Below are positions 24,062-33,863 of a DNA stretch of 64,000 nt, piece by piece; position 1 is the first letter of the stretch; each line of letters begins with the position of its first letter. The position numbers and the translations under genes are program-made. A model generated the notes under the pieces. The model saw only the letters and a program-made list of their open reading frames with translations, searched no databases and was not told the DNA's origin. This DNA is from Bacteroidales bacterium (GTDB lineage Bacteria; Bacteroidota; Bacteroidia; Bacteroidales; WCHB1-69): NCBI GenBank assembly GCA_017454945.1, contig JAFTCA010000027.1, positions 24,494-88,493 of the forward strand, given 5' to 3'.

Positions 24062-25495
24062 TTCTTTACAAACTTGTGCCACCACTTTGCGGATTTCCTC
24101 TTCGGGGAAAAGCTGTATAGTGCCATCATTTTCAAATTGTTCCACTATGCGATGGGTTTCGTCAATGTCTTTCTTAGCCAAATCGTAAACCTCTTGCCAT
24201 GTGCGCTGTTTGCGTGCCACGCCATCGACAATGGCCTGCATAGCCACATCGGCGGCCACTGTCGGGAAGAGGTCGTTATCCATCATGGTGGGCATGATAT
24301 GGTCAATGCTAAGTCCTTGACGCTCTGCAAAGTCAGCAATAGAGTGGGCAGCACGGATAGCCATGCTGTCGGTAATCTTACGCGCCGATACAAGCAGCGT
24401 GCCCTTCAGGATTGAGGGGAAGCATACCGAATTGTTGACCTGGTTGGGGAAGTCGCCACGACCTGTGGCCACAATGTAAGCGCCTGCCTCTTTGGCCTTG
24501 TAGGGATAGATTTCGGGCACGGGGTTGGCACAAGCAAATACGATAGACTTGTCGGCCATGAGCGAAACCCATTCGGGCTTGATGGTGTCGGGACCTGGCT
24601 TTGAGAGTGCCACCAGCACATCAGCATTCTTGAAGGCTTCCTCGGGCGTTTCAATACACTGCGGATTGGTGGTTTCGCACAATTCCCATTTGCGATAAAA
24701 GCGCGTGTCGGCCTTGATGTCGGCACGATTTTTATGCAGAGTGCCTTTGGTGTCGAAGATAATCACATTCTCAGGTTTCACACCGTCGGTGATCATCAGT
24801 CGCGCAATGCTGGTATTGGCAGCACCGGCACCATAGAGCACCACTTTGATGTCCTGCATCTTCTTACCTGTGATTTTCAGGGCGTTGATGACACCTGCCA
24901 GCGTCACGCAGGCGGTACCTTGAGCATCATCATGCCAAACGGGAATATCGCAGGCCTCGCGCAACACGTCCAGCACCTTGTAGCAGTTGGGCTGGGAAAT
25001 ATCTTCCAAGTTGATGGCGCCAAAGCTATGCTGCACCATCTTCACAAAGTCGATGAGCTTGTCGGCTTGGTGCTCACCCTTCTCGTCGCGGCTATCGATA
25101 CAGAGCGGAATAGAATCCACGCCGCCGAGATATTTCATCAGCATGGCTTTGCCTTCCATCACGCCGAGGCCGCCCGGAGGGGTGCAGTCGCCGTCGCCCA
25201 ACACACGGGTACTGTCGCTCACCACGGCCACCAGATTGGCGCGGTTGCTCAGATAGAACGAGGTGTCGTTATCATCGCGGATGGTTGTCGATACGGCCGA
25301 AACACCAGGTGTGTACCACACATTAAACCAATTGAAACCATAGATGGGCGCCTTGGGCAGCGTTTGCATCTTGCCCCCATAAAAACGGTGGGCCGAGAGG
25401 GACATTTTTTTATAAAACAGCGTTTTGGCTTTAGCCTTTTGCTCTTCCGTGAAATCAGCAGGGAAAAGGGATTCAATGTTGTCTAATGTGCGCAT
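24050..25495 (-). CDS. Malic enzyme (oxaloacetate-decarboxylating malate dehydrogenase)
   Basis: 481 residues, the short form without a phosphotransacetylase domain. It converts malate to pyruvate and CO2 with reduction of NAD(P)+. Residues 163-166 (LEDI) and 188-195 (HDDAQGTA) form the metal and substrate site, and GAGAAN at 222-227 is the nucleotide loop. The sequence after that loop reads IIFDTKGTLHKNR, which leaves the coenzyme choice open. The start is the only Met before FPADFTEEQ, 22 bases downstream of a good promoter box. It ends inside the GTAG hairpin. Confidence 0.93.
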   Translation of the reverse strand: MRTLDNIESLFPADFTEEQKAKAKTLFYKKMSLSAHRFYGGKMQTLPKAPIYGFNWFNVWYTPGVSAVSTTIRDDNDTSFYLSNRANLVAVVSDSTRVLGDGDCTPPGGLGVMEGKAMLMKYLGGVDSIPLCIDSRDEKGEHQADKLIDFVKMVQHSFGAINLEDISQPNCYKVLDVLREACDIPVWHDDAQGTACVTLAGVINALKITGKKMQDIKVVLYGAGAANTSIARLMITDGVKPENVIIFDTKGTLHKNRADIKADTRFYRKWELCETTNPQCIETPEEAFKNADVLVALSKPGPDTIKPEWVSLMADKSIVFACANPVPEIYPYKAKEAGAYIVATGRGDFPNQVNNSVCFPSILKGTLLVSARKITDSMAIRAAHSIADFAERQGLSIDHIMPTMMDNDLFPTVAADVAMQAIVDGVARKQRTWQEVYDLAKKDIDETHRIVEQFENDGTIQLFPEEEIRKVVAQVCKEVGA

Positions 25496-25516
25496 AGGAT
25501 TTGATTTTTAGATGTG

Positions 25517-25524
25517 CAAATTTA
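25517..25524 (-). promoter_or_regulatory. Promoter -7 element TAAATTTG for the malic enzyme
   Basis: Exact match on the minus strand, 21 bases from the start codon. Confidence 0.65.
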
Positions 25525-25546
25525 AAAAAATCCAGCTACATTTTCG

Positions 25547-25554
25547 TAACTTTG
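25547..25554 (+). promoter_or_regulatory. Promoter -7 element TAACTTTG for the SpoU methylase
   Basis: Exact match, 16 bases before the ATG; implies a leader of about ten bases. Divergent from the malic enzyme promoter with 22 bases between boxes. Confidence 0.6.
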
Positions 25555-25570
25555 CGTTTTCAAAATAAAG

Positions 25571-26401
25571 ATGGCACAGATTATCGAAATTTCCGACTTG
25601 TCGCACCCTGATGTAGAGGTTTATACTCGGTTGACCGAAGCGCAATTGCGAAATAGGCTCAGACCGGAGGAAGGACTTTTCATTGCCGAAAGTCCCAAAG
25701 TGATCCATGTGGCCTTAGATGCAGGCTACGAGCCCATATCGCTACTTACCGAGCGGAAGCATGTTGACGGGCAGGCCGCTGATGTCATTGCCAGGTGCGG
25801 CGATATTCCTGTTTACACCTGCAGTTTCGAGCAGCTCACCGAGCTCACAGGCTACCACCTTGCGCGCGGCGTGTTGTGCGCCATGCGCCGCCCCGCACTG
25901 CCGAGTGTGGAGGAGGTATGTCGTGACGGGCGGCGCATCGTGGTCCTCGACACGATAGCCGACGCCACCAACATTGGTGCCATCTTCAGGTCAGCCGCCG
26001 CATTGGGCATGGACGGCGTTCTGCTCACGCCCACCTGCTGCGACCCGCTGATACGGCGTGCGGTGCGTGTCAGCATGGGCACCGTATGCCAGATTCCGTG
26101 GACTTACCTCACCGACGACAGCTATCTCAACTGGCCGCAGCCAGCCATCACCTATCTGCATACGCTGGGCTACAAGATTGCAGCCATGGCTCTCAGCGAC
26201 AACTCCATCAGCCTTGACGACCCGTTACTGGCTGCCGAGGAGCGGTTGGCCATTGTGATGGGCACCGAAGGCGACGGCCTTGCCGACAAAGTCATCCGCG
26301 CCTGCGACTACACTGTGCGCATACCGATGCACCACGGCGTCGATTCGCTCAATGTGGCCGCCGCCAGCGCTGTAGCATTCTGGGAATTGAGAGGAAGATG
26401 A
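25571..26401 (+). CDS. SpoU/TrmH-family RNA 2'-O-methyltransferase
   Basis: 276 residues. The N-terminal 115 residues form a substrate-binding region (EEGLFIAESPKVIHVALDAG). The SPOUT knot follows with motif 1 ATNIGAIFRSA at 132-142, motif 2 IVMGTEGDGL near 237, and motif 3 IPMHHGVDSLNVAAASA near 258-274. Family enzymes methylate ribose 2'-OH in rRNA or tRNA; the target here is not determined. Convergent with the ORF6N remnant, nine bases between stops. Confidence 0.9.
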   Translation: MAQIIEISDLSHPDVEVYTRLTEAQLRNRLRPEEGLFIAESPKVIHVALDAGYEPISLLTERKHVDGQAADVIARCGDIPVYTCSFEQLTELTGYHLARGVLCAMRRPALPSVEEVCRDGRRIVVLDTIADATNIGAIFRSAAALGMDGVLLTPTCCDPLIRRAVRVSMGTVCQIPWTYLTDDSYLNWPQPAITYLHTLGYKIAAMALSDNSISLDDPLLAAEERLAIVMGTEGDGLADKVIRACDYTVRIPMHHGVDSLNVAAASAVAFWELRGR

Positions 26402-26410
26402 TATTCAACC

Positions 26411-26907
26411 CTACTTCACCTGTTTCTTCAATTCTGCAATTTCCTTTTCCAACGCAGCAATACGGTCATCGCTTTCTCGCTTGACAGAATGCTTCATTTT
26501 CAAGATGGCGAGGTTCAATTCAAACGAAGTCTCACTACTATGTTTAGGGAGCGTATCGTTCAGAATATCGTTAACAAGCTGACCACCGCGCCGCAATAGC
26601 GATTGGCGCTGTGGTTCGTCATTATCTTCATTAGGCAATTCCACAATTACCCGCGACAATTCTTTCAGTTTGGCATAAGCATCCACAATGGCGATGGTAG
26701 TTTGCACTGCCCGCGGACTTTTCAAAATTGTTGCTAACATATAGAGACCTTTTTCAGTAAATGCCCGAGGTAAAACAGTTGAATGTTTCTGCTTCTCGAA
26801 CCGGTCAAAAATTTTGACCAGTTCCTGTTTTTCCCATTCCTCAATGGTCCTATGATGAAGTTGAGAAAAATGGAAGAAAAAACGATATCTTCGGGATTTC
26901 TTCGGCT
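26411..26907 (-). pseudogene. N-terminally truncated ORF6N-domain gene
   Basis: The reading frame is open from 26907 (a TAG is at 26908-26910) and codes RTIEEWEKQELVKIFDRFEK, then HSTVLPRAFTEKGLYMLATI, then LKSPRAVQTTIAIVDAYAKL and a C-terminal coiled coil. This is the second half of an ORF6N DNA-binding domain protein as found in Bacteroidota. The first half (the TIRNQ/DSDLA-type region) and any sensible start codon are absent; the first Met is at 26740, within the domain. Upstream is the terminator of the tuf-tRNA operon. A translated 109-residue product from 26740 cannot be excluded. Confidence 0.6.
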
Positions 26908-26975
26908 GCTACGCAGCCTCGAAATGACGCGCTATCGTTTTGCAAGTGAATAGCGTGCGAAGGAATCCCAAAAAG

Positions 26976-27001
26976 AAAGCCGAAGAAAAATCTTCGGCTT
27001 T
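26976..27001 (-). terminator. Intrinsic terminator of the tRNA-Thr/tuf/tRNA-Trp unit
   Basis: AAAGCCGAAGA (26976-26986), loop AAAA, TCTTCGGCTTT (26991-27001). On the minus strand a T-rich stretch follows. It lies 8 bases after the tRNA-Trp 3' end. Confidence 0.8.
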
Positions 27002-27008
27002 TATTTTG

Positions 27009-27079
27009 CAGGGGAAGAAAGATTCGAACTCTCATCAACGGTTTTGGAGACCGCTATTCTACCCTTGAACTATTCCCCT
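27009..27079 (-). tRNA. tRNA-Trp (CCA)
   Basis: 71 bases. The acceptor stem AGGGGAA/TTCCCCT, the anticodon arm CGGT-CTCCAAA-ACCG with anticodon CCA, and the T-loop GTTCGAATC are all in place. CCA is not encoded. It follows tuf by 56 bases, as in the usual Bacteroidota tuf-tRNA-Trp-secE order, but here a terminator follows instead of secE. Confidence 0.95.
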
Positions 27080-27135
27080 AAAAGAACGGACAAGTTGTTA
27101 GCTTGTCCGTTCAAAAGTATGTTGACTAAAAGATA

Positions 27136-28323
27136 TTAGTCTAAGATTTCGGTTACCTGACCGGCACCAACGGTTCTACCACCTTCGCGGATAGCGAAAC
27201 GCAGACCCTTGTTGATAGCGATTTCTGATAACAACTTAACGCGGATAGTCAAGTTATCGCCAGGCATTACCATTTCAACGCCGTCGGGGAGAATGATCTC
27301 ACCAGTTACGTCAGTTGTACGGAAGTAGAACTGAGGACGGTAGTTGTTTTTGAACGGGGTGTGACGACCACCTTCTTCTTTCTTCAAGATATAAACTTCG
27401 GCCTTGAATTCTTTGTGAGGATGAATTGAACCGGGTTTTGCAATTACCATACCACGACGAACTTCGTCCTTGTCGATACCACGGAGCAGCAAACCTACGT
27501 TATCACCAGCTTCACCTTCGTCCAAAATCTTGCGGAACATTTCAACACCGGTAACAACTGATTTCAGTTTCTCAGCACCCATACCGATGATGTCAACGGG
27601 GTCACCAGTGTGTATAACACCCGTTTCAATTCTACCGGTAGCAACAGTACCACGACCGGTGATTGAGAACACGTCTTCAACAGGCATCAAGAAATCTTTA
27701 TCTTTGTCACGCTGCGGCAGAGGAATCCAAGTGTCAACAGCATCCATCAGTTCAACAACTTTTTCAACCCATTTGGGTTCGTTGTTCAATGCGCCAAGAG
27801 CGGAACCTTGGATAACAGGAGTGTTGTCGCCATCGAAGCCGTAGAAAGTCAGAAGGTCACGGAGTTCCATTTCAACCAGCTCTAACAGCTCGGGGTCGTC
27901 AACCATATCCACTTTATTCATGAAAACAACCATTTTGGGCACACCTACCTGTTTTGCCAAAAGGATGTGTTCACGGGTTTGAGGCATAGGACCATCCGTA
28001 GCGGCAACAACCAAGATAGCACCATCCATCTGAGCAGCACCAGTTACCATGTTCGTGATGTAGTCGGCGTGGCCGGGGCAGTCAACGTGTGCATAGTGAC
28101 GGGTTGCAGTTTGATACTCAACGTGAGCGGTGTTGATGGTAATACCACGTTCCTTTTCCTCAGGAGCGTTGTCGATAGAATCAAAGCTTCTCAACTCTGA
28201 CAAACCCTTAGCGGCCAATACAGTGGTAATAGCAGCGGTCAAGGTTGTTTTACCATGGTCGATGTGACCGATTGTTCCCACGTTTACGTGGGGTTTGGTA
28301 CGTTCGTAATGTTCTTTTGCCAT
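27136..28323 (-). CDS. tuf: Elongation factor Tu
   Basis: 395 residues, the normal length. Delivers aminoacyl-tRNA to the ribosome with GTP. The P-loop GHIDHGKT is at 19-26, and DCPGH and NKVD motifs follow at the expected places. Domains 2 and 3 are intact to the end ([13 protein letters not shown]). Codon use is strongly biased (CGT, GGT, AAC), as in highly expressed genes, and differs from its neighbours. It is flanked by tRNA-Thr upstream and tRNA-Trp downstream in one transcription unit. Confidence 0.98.
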   Translation of the reverse strand: MAKEHYERTKPHVNVGTIGHIDHGKTTLTAAITTVLAAKGLSELRSFDSIDNAPEEKERGITINTAHVEYQTATRHYAHVDCPGHADYITNMVTGAAQMDGAILVVAATDGPMPQTREHILLAKQVGVPKMVVFMNKVDMVDDPELLELVEMELRDLLTFYGFDGDNTPVIQGSALGALNNEPKWVEKVVELMDAVDTWIPLPQRDKDKDFLMPVEDVFSITGRGTVATGRIETGVIHTGDPVDIIGMGAEKLKSVVTGVEMFRKILDEGEAGDNVGLLLRGIDKDEVRRGMVIAKPGSIHPHKEFKAEVYILKKEEGGRHTPFKNNYRPQFYFRTTDVTGEIILPDGVEMVMPGDNLTIRVKLLSEIAINKGLRFAIREGGRTVGAGQVTEILD

Positions 28324-28383
28324 TTTATTTCAATAATTAAAGGTTTAACAATATATTGTCTTCCGTTTTGATATTCAAATTAG

Positions 28384-28455
<72 letters not shown>

Positions 28456-28500
28456 TGGTTTCAAATTAAAGGCGCTTTTGCAATCCTTCATTTGAGTTTG

Positions 28501-28508
28501 CAAAAATA
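28501..28508 (-). promoter_or_regulatory. Promoter -7 element TATTTTTG for the tRNA-Thr/tuf unit
   Basis: Exact match on the minus strand, about 46 bases before tRNA-Thr. Confidence 0.65.
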
Positions 28509-28580
28509 CAATATTTTTTTGATTCTACAAGAATTCTGTATTTTTTTTTCTTTTTTTCAAAGAACGCATATTTTATAATA

Positions 28581-28612
28581 TGGTAGAAGCGCGGTGCGCT
28601 ACAGGCCTACCA
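28581..28612. repeat. REP-like GTAG dyad after the zinc-ribbon gene
   Basis: TGGTAG (28581-28586) and CTACCA (28607-28612) enclose a small AGCGC-GGT-GCGCT hairpin (28588-28600). Downstream of the zinc-ribbon gene stop on the minus strand. Resembles the hairpins at 13219-13400 and 24034. Confidence 0.5.
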
Positions 28613-28617
28613 CAATG

Positions 28618-29616
28618 TTACTCAGCGCTTTCGTTCTGGCTCTCCACCAACTGATGGTCGATAAAGATACGTCCGCAAGCTTCGCAAACGATGATTTTCT
28701 TGTGAAGACGGATATCCAGCTGGCGTTGGGGCGGGATGGTGCTGAAGCAGCCTCCGCAGGCGTCACGCTCAATTTGGACGATAGCCAAACCATTGCGGGC
28801 ATTCTTGCGGATGCGCTCGAAAGCCGACAAAAGTCGGGGTTCTATCTTCACCTTCAAAGCCTCGGCTTGCTCTACCAACTCGGCTTCCTCTTTTTCGGTT
28901 TCTGCCACAATCACACTCAATTCGTTCTTCTTCGACTCCAGGATCTCGGCAATCTCGGCCAGCTTGGCTTCAAAAGTCTGAATCTCTTCCTGCTTGGAGG
29001 TTATCTCGGCAGCAAACTTGTTTTTATGCTTCTCCAAAACCTGGATTTCCAAGTTCTGATAGTCAATCTCTTTGGTCAGCGACTCATACTCGCGGTTGTT
29101 GCGAACATTGTCCTGCTGTTCAGTGTATCTTTTAATCAACGCCTGCGCCTCCTTGATCTTGGCCTCTTGCTCCTTAATCTTGGCCTGCAGGTTGTCTATG
29201 TCTTCCTTATAGTTGGAAATACGGGTTGACATACCCTCATGAGCGTCTTCCAAATCCTGGATTTCCTCGGGCAACTCACCGCGGATGATACGGATCCTGT
29301 CAATTTTGGAATAGATTTGCTGCAGATTGTAGAGAGAAAGCAGTTTTTGGGCAATTGTATATTCCAATACCTCTTCGGCTTCTTGGGCCGACTTTTCGGC
29401 AACCGGTTCCACAACCTTCACCTCCGGAGTGGCTTCCACTTGTTCTTCAACTACGGGTTGAGCCTCTTTTTTTGAGGTCTTTTTTGTTGTTTTCGAAGCA
29501 CTCTTTTCTGCAGTCTTGGCAGTGGTCTTCGAAGCAGCCTTCTTCTTGGTTTCTTTTTCAGTTACAACCTCATTTTCGGAAACAATTTCTTCCTCCGATA
29601 CTTTTTTCTTTGCCAT
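28618..29616 (-). CDS. Coiled-coil C4 zinc-ribbon protein (CdsZ/DUF164-like) with long charged N-terminus
   Basis: 332 residues. Residues 1-85 are low complexity, rich in Lys, Glu, Ala and Thr (KTTAKTAEKSASKTTKKTSK), and are an extension over the usual 240-residue form. A long antiparallel coiled coil spans about 90-270. The C-terminal zinc ribbon has two knuckles, ACGGCFSTIPPQ and CEACGRIFID. Homologues include HP0958/CdsZ-type proteins that act as chaperones or RNA-binding adaptors. The job in Bacteroidales is unknown. It follows the Nif3 gene by 31 bases on the same strand. Confidence 0.85.
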   Translation of the reverse strand: MAKKKVSEEEIVSENEVVTEKETKKKAASKTTAKTAEKSASKTTKKTSKKEAQPVVEEQVEATPEVKVVEPVAEKSAQEAEEVLEYTIAQKLLSLYNLQQIYSKIDRIRIIRGELPEEIQDLEDAHEGMSTRISNYKEDIDNLQAKIKEQEAKIKEAQALIKRYTEQQDNVRNNREYESLTKEIDYQNLEIQVLEKHKNKFAAEITSKQEEIQTFEAKLAEIAEILESKKNELSVIVAETEKEEAELVEQAEALKVKIEPRLLSAFERIRKNARNGLAIVQIERDACGGCFSTIPPQRQLDIRLHKKIIVCEACGRIFIDHQLVESQNESAE

Positions 29617-29647
29617 GGTATTGTATTTATTTGCTTGATTATCAATA

Positions 29648-30742
29648 TTAAATGAAGTTTACCTCTGAAACTTCATCCTCTATAATGGAAATTGCAAAAT
29701 TAGAAAAATTTTTCTTTAACTCGTTATAAATTATCTCTTTTATAAAATGTTCGCCTTCAAAATGGCCAATATCAGCAATAAGCATTTGATTATCAGGAAT
29801 AAAGAAATCATGATACTTAATATCGCCCGTCACGTATGCATCGGCATGCGCAGACATGGCCTGTCGGATGAGCGAGCCACCGGAACCGCCGCAAACCGCC
29901 ACTTTCTTTATCATCTTTTCCATATTGCCGCTATAGCGCAGATGTTCTATTTGCAACCGCTGCTTCAGATATTCAAAAAACTGGGTCGGCATCATTGGCT
30001 CTGGCAGAAGACCAACACGCCCCAGACCCACATGATGCTCTTCATTTTCAATGCGATAAATGTCGAAAGCAGGCTCTTCATAGGGATGAGCGGCATACAA
30101 GGCACTTACCACGCGCTTCTGGATATTCGCCGGAAAGATCATCTCAACGCGAATTTCATCCACCATCTCTACCTGGTTCAAATGCCCCAGATAGGGATTG
30201 GAGCCTGCGAGCGGACGGAACGAGCCCTCGCCAGGAACCGTAAACATGCAGCGGTCGTAATTGCCGATATGGCCGCAGCCTGCAGCGAACATGGCATCAC
30301 ACACGCGCGTAACATCCTGCGCGGGCACATAAAACGCCAACTTGCGGAAATTTCCTTCATGCGGCGCCAATACCGACACCTCCCTCAGCTGCAATTTCTC
30401 AGCAAAGGCGTCATTGCCACCACCAATCGCACTATCCATATTGGTGTGCATTGAGTAGATTAAGATATTATGTGCTAATGCCTTGCAAATGATTCTACCT
30501 GTACGGTTCACAGGCTCAATCTTCTTCAGACCTTGGAAAAGAAGCGGATGGTGCGAGATGACCAGATTTGCACCGCGGCGAATGGCCTCATCAATGACCG
30601 ACTCTCTCAATTCGAAGCAGACCAGCGCACCGGTTATTTCTTGTTCCTTATCGCCAACCTGCACCCCACAATTGTCGAAATCCTCCTGCCACGAAAGCGG
30701 GAAACGGTGTTCCAAATGAGCGAGTACTTCTTGAATTTTCAT
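29648..30742 (-). CDS. Nif3-like dinuclear metal centre protein (YqfO type)
   Basis: 364 residues. The two Nif3 halves carry the metal-binding His residues (LVISHHPLLFQGLKK near 60-74 and IADIGHFEGEHFIKE near 330), and a PII-like insertion lies between them at roughly 130-235, as in B. subtilis YqfO. The family forms hexameric rings with two metals per subunit; annotation as GTP cyclohydrolase I type 2 rests on one report, and the role is not settled. Ends before the zinc-ribbon gene, with which it is often neighbouring in this phylum. Confidence 0.9.
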   Translation of the reverse strand: MKIQEVLAHLEHRFPLSWQEDFDNCGVQVGDKEQEITGALVCFELRESVIDEAIRRGANLVISHHPLLFQGLKKIEPVNRTGRIICKALAHNILIYSMHTNMDSAIGGGNDAFAEKLQLREVSVLAPHEGNFRKLAFYVPAQDVTRVCDAMFAAGCGHIGNYDRCMFTVPGEGSFRPLAGSNPYLGHLNQVEMVDEIRVEMIFPANIQKRVVSALYAAHPYEEPAFDIYRIENEEHHVGLGRVGLLPEPMMPTQFFEYLKQRLQIEHLRYSGNMEKMIKKVAVCGGSGGSLIRQAMSAHADAYVTGDIKYHDFFIPDNQMLIADIGHFEGEHFIKEIIYNELKKNFSNFAISIIEDEVSEVNFI

Positions 30743-30754
30743 TATATAATATTG

Positions 30755-30890
30755 TTGAATTGTTGTATCGTTGAGTTAAGAGTTATGGAGTTATGGAGTT
30801 ATAGAATTATTGAGTTATAGATGTTTCCATAATTCCATGATTCCATAATTCTCTATATCTTTTTGAATTCTGAACTTTGAATTCTGTATT
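30755..30890. repeat. Modular intergenic repeat, inverted copy of 23305-23372
   Basis: Words GTTATGGAGTTATGGAGTT, ATTATTGAGTTATAG, TTCCATAATTCCATGATTCC and TTTTGAATTCTGAACTTTG. Bases 30811-30886 match the reverse complement of 23305-23372 with one substitution and one 8-base indel. Confidence 0.75.
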
Positions 30891-30895
30891 TCTAT

Positions 30896-32224
30896 TTAGT
30901 ATTTCAGCCACTTTAGCAGGTCTCTGTATGTGATTTTCTTCCCGTACATCAAGATGCCGACACGATAAACTTTGGCGGCAAACCAGACGGAAAAGAGGAA
31001 GAAAGCCACCAGCAGGACCATCGACAACAGCAGGTCGGTGAACGGCACGCCCGAAGGAAGGCGGATGAGCATGGCCACGGGCGACGTGAGCGGAATCATA
31101 GACAACCACCACGACAGCGAGCCGTTAGGCGATTCGGCGATGGGCACGATGAGCATAATGGTGAGTAACAGCGGAATAGTGATGGGAAGCGTGAACTGAT
31201 TGGAGTCGGTTTCATTATCTACTGCCGACCCGACTGCCGCAAATAGCGAGGCGTAAATGAGATAGCCGAACAGGAAATAGAACAAGAAGCAGATGATAAG
31301 TTGCACAAATGAGAATGGGTAGAAATCAAACAGTTGTTGGAACAAGGAAGGCTCAGCCACCGCAGGAGCACCCGCCATCTCTTGCATTTGCGAAGCACTG
31401 GCCGGTGCAGTTGCCTCGATGGAGGGAGCCGAAGCACCGAAGAAGTTGGGCGCGGCCAACTGCACACCTCCCACAATGACGAAGGTGAGCATAACCCACA
31501 ACACAAACTGCGTCAGCCCGACAAGCGCCACCCCCACAATCTTGCCCATCAGCAACTGGAACGGTTTGACGGAAGAAATGAGCACCTCAACAATGCGATT
31601 GGTTTTCTCTTCCAACACGCCGCGCAGCACTTGCGACGAGAACATGAAAATGAACATGTAAATCAGGAAACCGCAAACCAGCCCAATCATGCGGTTCATG
31701 TCGGCAAAACTCTCTTTTTCCTCACCATTTTCGTCCAACTGCAAAGTGACAATAGAGACACGCGAATACTCCTTTATCTCGTCAAATTTCTTGGGATCAA
31801 CATGCAAACTGTCTTTCACCGTTTTGTCGAAAACCAATTTATTCATCTGGCTTTCAATATTTTCGCGCAGTGACATGGGAGGTTCCTCGCCGTAATACAA
31901 GTTCAGTTTGGTGGATTGTGTGCCACCCAAAATATGTAGCACCGCATCGTATTCAGAGTTGACACATTTCATCTTCAACTCTTCAATATCGCCCGATTGG
32001 TAGGAAAAATGCAAATGCTCGGTATCGGTGAAACGATTGATATAATAATCGTTATCATCCACCACCAGGATTTTGGCATCACGTTCCGACTTTGTGGCGA
32101 CATAGACTGGCACAATTATCAGCGCAGCCATAAGCAACGGCCCCAATAGCGTAAGGATGATGAAGGATTTCTTCTTTACCCGGGTCAGATATTCTCGTGC
32201 TATGATAAGTAATGTTTTGTTCAT
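30896..32224 (-). CDS. ABC transporter permease (ABC-2, NatB-like)
   Basis: 442 residues. One hydrophobic segment near the N-terminus (FIILTLLGPLLMAALIIVPV) is followed by a large extracytoplasmic loop of about 150 residues, then five segments at about 185-425. This is the layout of the NatB/YhaP exporters. It partners with the ATPase encoded 30 bases upstream. Substrates of this class include Na+ and peptides; none can be assigned. Translation reaches the repeat block. Confidence 0.87.
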   Translation of the reverse strand: MNKTLLIIAREYLTRVKKKSFIILTLLGPLLMAALIIVPVYVATKSERDAKILVVDDNDYYINRFTDTEHLHFSYQSGDIEELKMKCVNSEYDAVLHILGGTQSTKLNLYYGEEPPMSLRENIESQMNKLVFDKTVKDSLHVDPKKFDEIKEYSRVSIVTLQLDENGEEKESFADMNRMIGLVCGFLIYMFIFMFSSQVLRGVLEEKTNRIVEVLISSVKPFQLLMGKIVGVALVGLTQFVLWVMLTFVIVGGVQLAAPNFFGASAPSIEATAPASASQMQEMAGAPAVAEPSLFQQLFDFYPFSFVQLIICFLFYFLFGYLIYASLFAAVGSAVDNETDSNQFTLPITIPLLLTIMLIVPIAESPNGSLSWWLSMIPLTSPVAMLIRLPSGVPFTDLLLSMVLLVAFFLFSVWFAAKVYRVGILMYGKKITYRDLLKWLKY

Positions 32225-32254
32225 ACCTTCAATTTTTCTTTGACAAGAAGAGTA

Positions 32255-33169
32255 TTATGCTTGTTCAACTGCTTGAATAAAGATATCGTTCATAGATGGA
32301 AGTATCTCATTGAACGACTGCACATTGGCCATCGGAAGAACTGCCGACAGCAAATCGTTGGCAGTCGCTCCGTCGTTCAGCTTGACGGTCATGTCCATCA
32401 CATCACCTTGTTTCGCCTCAGCCACAAGCTCAAACTGCGCCGGCAGGCTGTCGCGAAAGCCGTCTTGTACACCGGAGATTTTCATCTGGAACAGATTCTG
32501 CTTAAACTGCTGCTTTATTTGAGCCAGCGGTCCATTGAGAATTTTCTTCGACTTGTTAATCAGGGCAATCTCATCGCAGATTTCCTCCACCGAGGCCATG
32601 TTGTGCGTCGAGATGATGATGGTGGCACCTTGTTTTTTGAGTTCCAGAATCTCCGTTTTCAGCAAGTTGGCGTTGATGGGGTCAAAACCGCTAAACGGCT
32701 CATCCAGAATAAGAAACGCTGGTCTATGAATGAGGGTGACAATGAACTGTACCTTTTGTTGCATACCTTTCGACAACTCTTCAGTCTTTTTGTTCCACCA
32801 CTTCTCTATTTCAAATTTATGAAACCAATAATTGAGACGCTGAATTGCCTCGGCACGCGAAAGTCCTTTCAGCTGAGCCAGATATACCGCCTGCTCACCC
32901 ACTGTCATCTTCTTGTACAAGCCACGCTCTTCGGGAAGATAGCCCACCTTCTCTATGTCGCTTCGCGACAGCGGATGTCCTTGAAACAGAATCTGTCCCT
33001 TGTCGGGAAGCGTGATCTGATTTAGAATACGAATCAGCGTGGTTTTGCCCGCCCCGTTGGGACCCAACAAGCCAAATACGGTGCCTTCGTTGATGTCTAT
33101 CGACACATCATTCAGCGCACAATGATTGACAAAACTCTTGCTAACATTCTGTATTTCAACTAACTTCAT
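32255..33169 (-). CDS. ABC transporter ATP-binding protein (NatA-like, DUF4162 tail)
   Basis: 304 residues. Walker A GPNGAGKTT at about 36-44, signature LSKGMQQKVQF, Walker B PAFLILDEPFSGFDP and the switch His (IISTHNMASVEE) are intact. The last 80 residues fit the DUF4162 domain common in this exporter subclass. Its start overlaps the DUF4290 stop by four bases, so it sits in the exonuclease-DUF4290-ATPase-permease run. Confidence 0.93.
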   Translation of the reverse strand: MKLVEIQNVSKSFVNHCALNDVSIDINEGTVFGLLGPNGAGKTTLIRILNQITLPDKGQILFQGHPLSRSDIEKVGYLPEERGLYKKMTVGEQAVYLAQLKGLSRAEAIQRLNYWFHKFEIEKWWNKKTEELSKGMQQKVQFIVTLIHRPAFLILDEPFSGFDPINANLLKTEILELKKQGATIIISTHNMASVEEICDEIALINKSKKILNGPLAQIKQQFKQNLFQMKISGVQDGFRDSLPAQFELVAEAKQGDVMDMTVKLNDGATANDLLSAVLPMANVQSFNEILPSMNDIFIQAVEQA

Positions 33170-33852
33170 ATTCCCTGCTCTTTTTTGCGTTTTTTTCGTT
33201 TCGATTTCTTGCCACCACCATTCTTGGCATTATTATTCTTAACAAAATTGTTATTCGCCAAAATATCGCGCGTGGATTCCAGCTGGAAATTCTCGGGCAA
33301 CTTGATCCGACCTTGCGACATTTCATCAAACTGCTTGAGAATCACTTCATCATCTACGGAAGTCTTGTTCCACGTGAGGTAAAGTTTCTTGAGATGGTTG
33401 GCCAGATTAGCGCCCATCATGCTCTTGACAGGGCTGTCGGGAAGTTCGGCCAGCGCATTGATGACATTCACCACATTACGGCCATAACTTCGGTTATTGA
33501 TATTGCCCTTGGAATATTCCGAAACGAACGACTTCCTGTCGGTTTTCTTGATTTCAGGCTTGGGGAAAGGGGCATCCACATCCAGCTGATTATCAGAGAT
33601 AATGAAAAGATGATCCCACAACTTGTGCCAATAGTCGGTCTGGTTCTGGGATTTATTCTGCTCTGCACTTTCAGGATTCAGCAGCGACATGGTCTTCACT
33701 ATCGCCTTGGCCGCTTCGGTACGCTGGCCACGGTCCTCTATCAGCAGGGCCTTCTCTATCATCTTCTGCACATTACGCCCATACTCCTTAATAATCAGCT
33801 TATTACGAGTGGTGTTATATTCTGGCAAGCTGTTAGGATTGTTTTCAGACAT
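33166..33852 (-). CDS. DUF4290 family protein
   Basis: 228 residues, soluble and helical, with the conserved N-terminal pattern YNTTRNKLIIKEYGRNVQKM and the YWHKLWDHLFIIS stretch. The C-terminus is very basic (KKSKRKKRKKEQGI), which hints at nucleic-acid or ribosome contact. The family is confined to Bacteroidota and has no known function. It begins 11 bases after the exonuclease stop and overlaps the ABC ATPase. Confidence 0.85.
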   Translation of the reverse strand: MSENNPNSLPEYNTTRNKLIIKEYGRNVQKMIEKALLIEDRGQRTEAAKAIVKTMSLLNPESAEQNKSQNQTDYWHKLWDHLFIISDNQLDVDAPFPKPEIKKTDRKSFVSEYSKGNINNRSYGRNVVNVINALAELPDSPVKSMMGANLANHLKKLYLTWNKTSVDDEVILKQFDEMSQGRIKLPENFQLESTRDILANNNFVKNNNAKNGGGKKSKRKKRKKEQGI

Positions 33853-33863
33853 AACGATAATGA

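Noticed and set aside
26850..27038. Short open frame over the tRNA-Trp terminator
   Set aside because: It reads through the tRNA and terminator hairpin, so it cannot be a gene.
29747..30454. 235-codon open frame opposite the Nif3 gene
   Set aside because: The minus strand has an unmistakable Nif3 protein; the plus frame has no family features.
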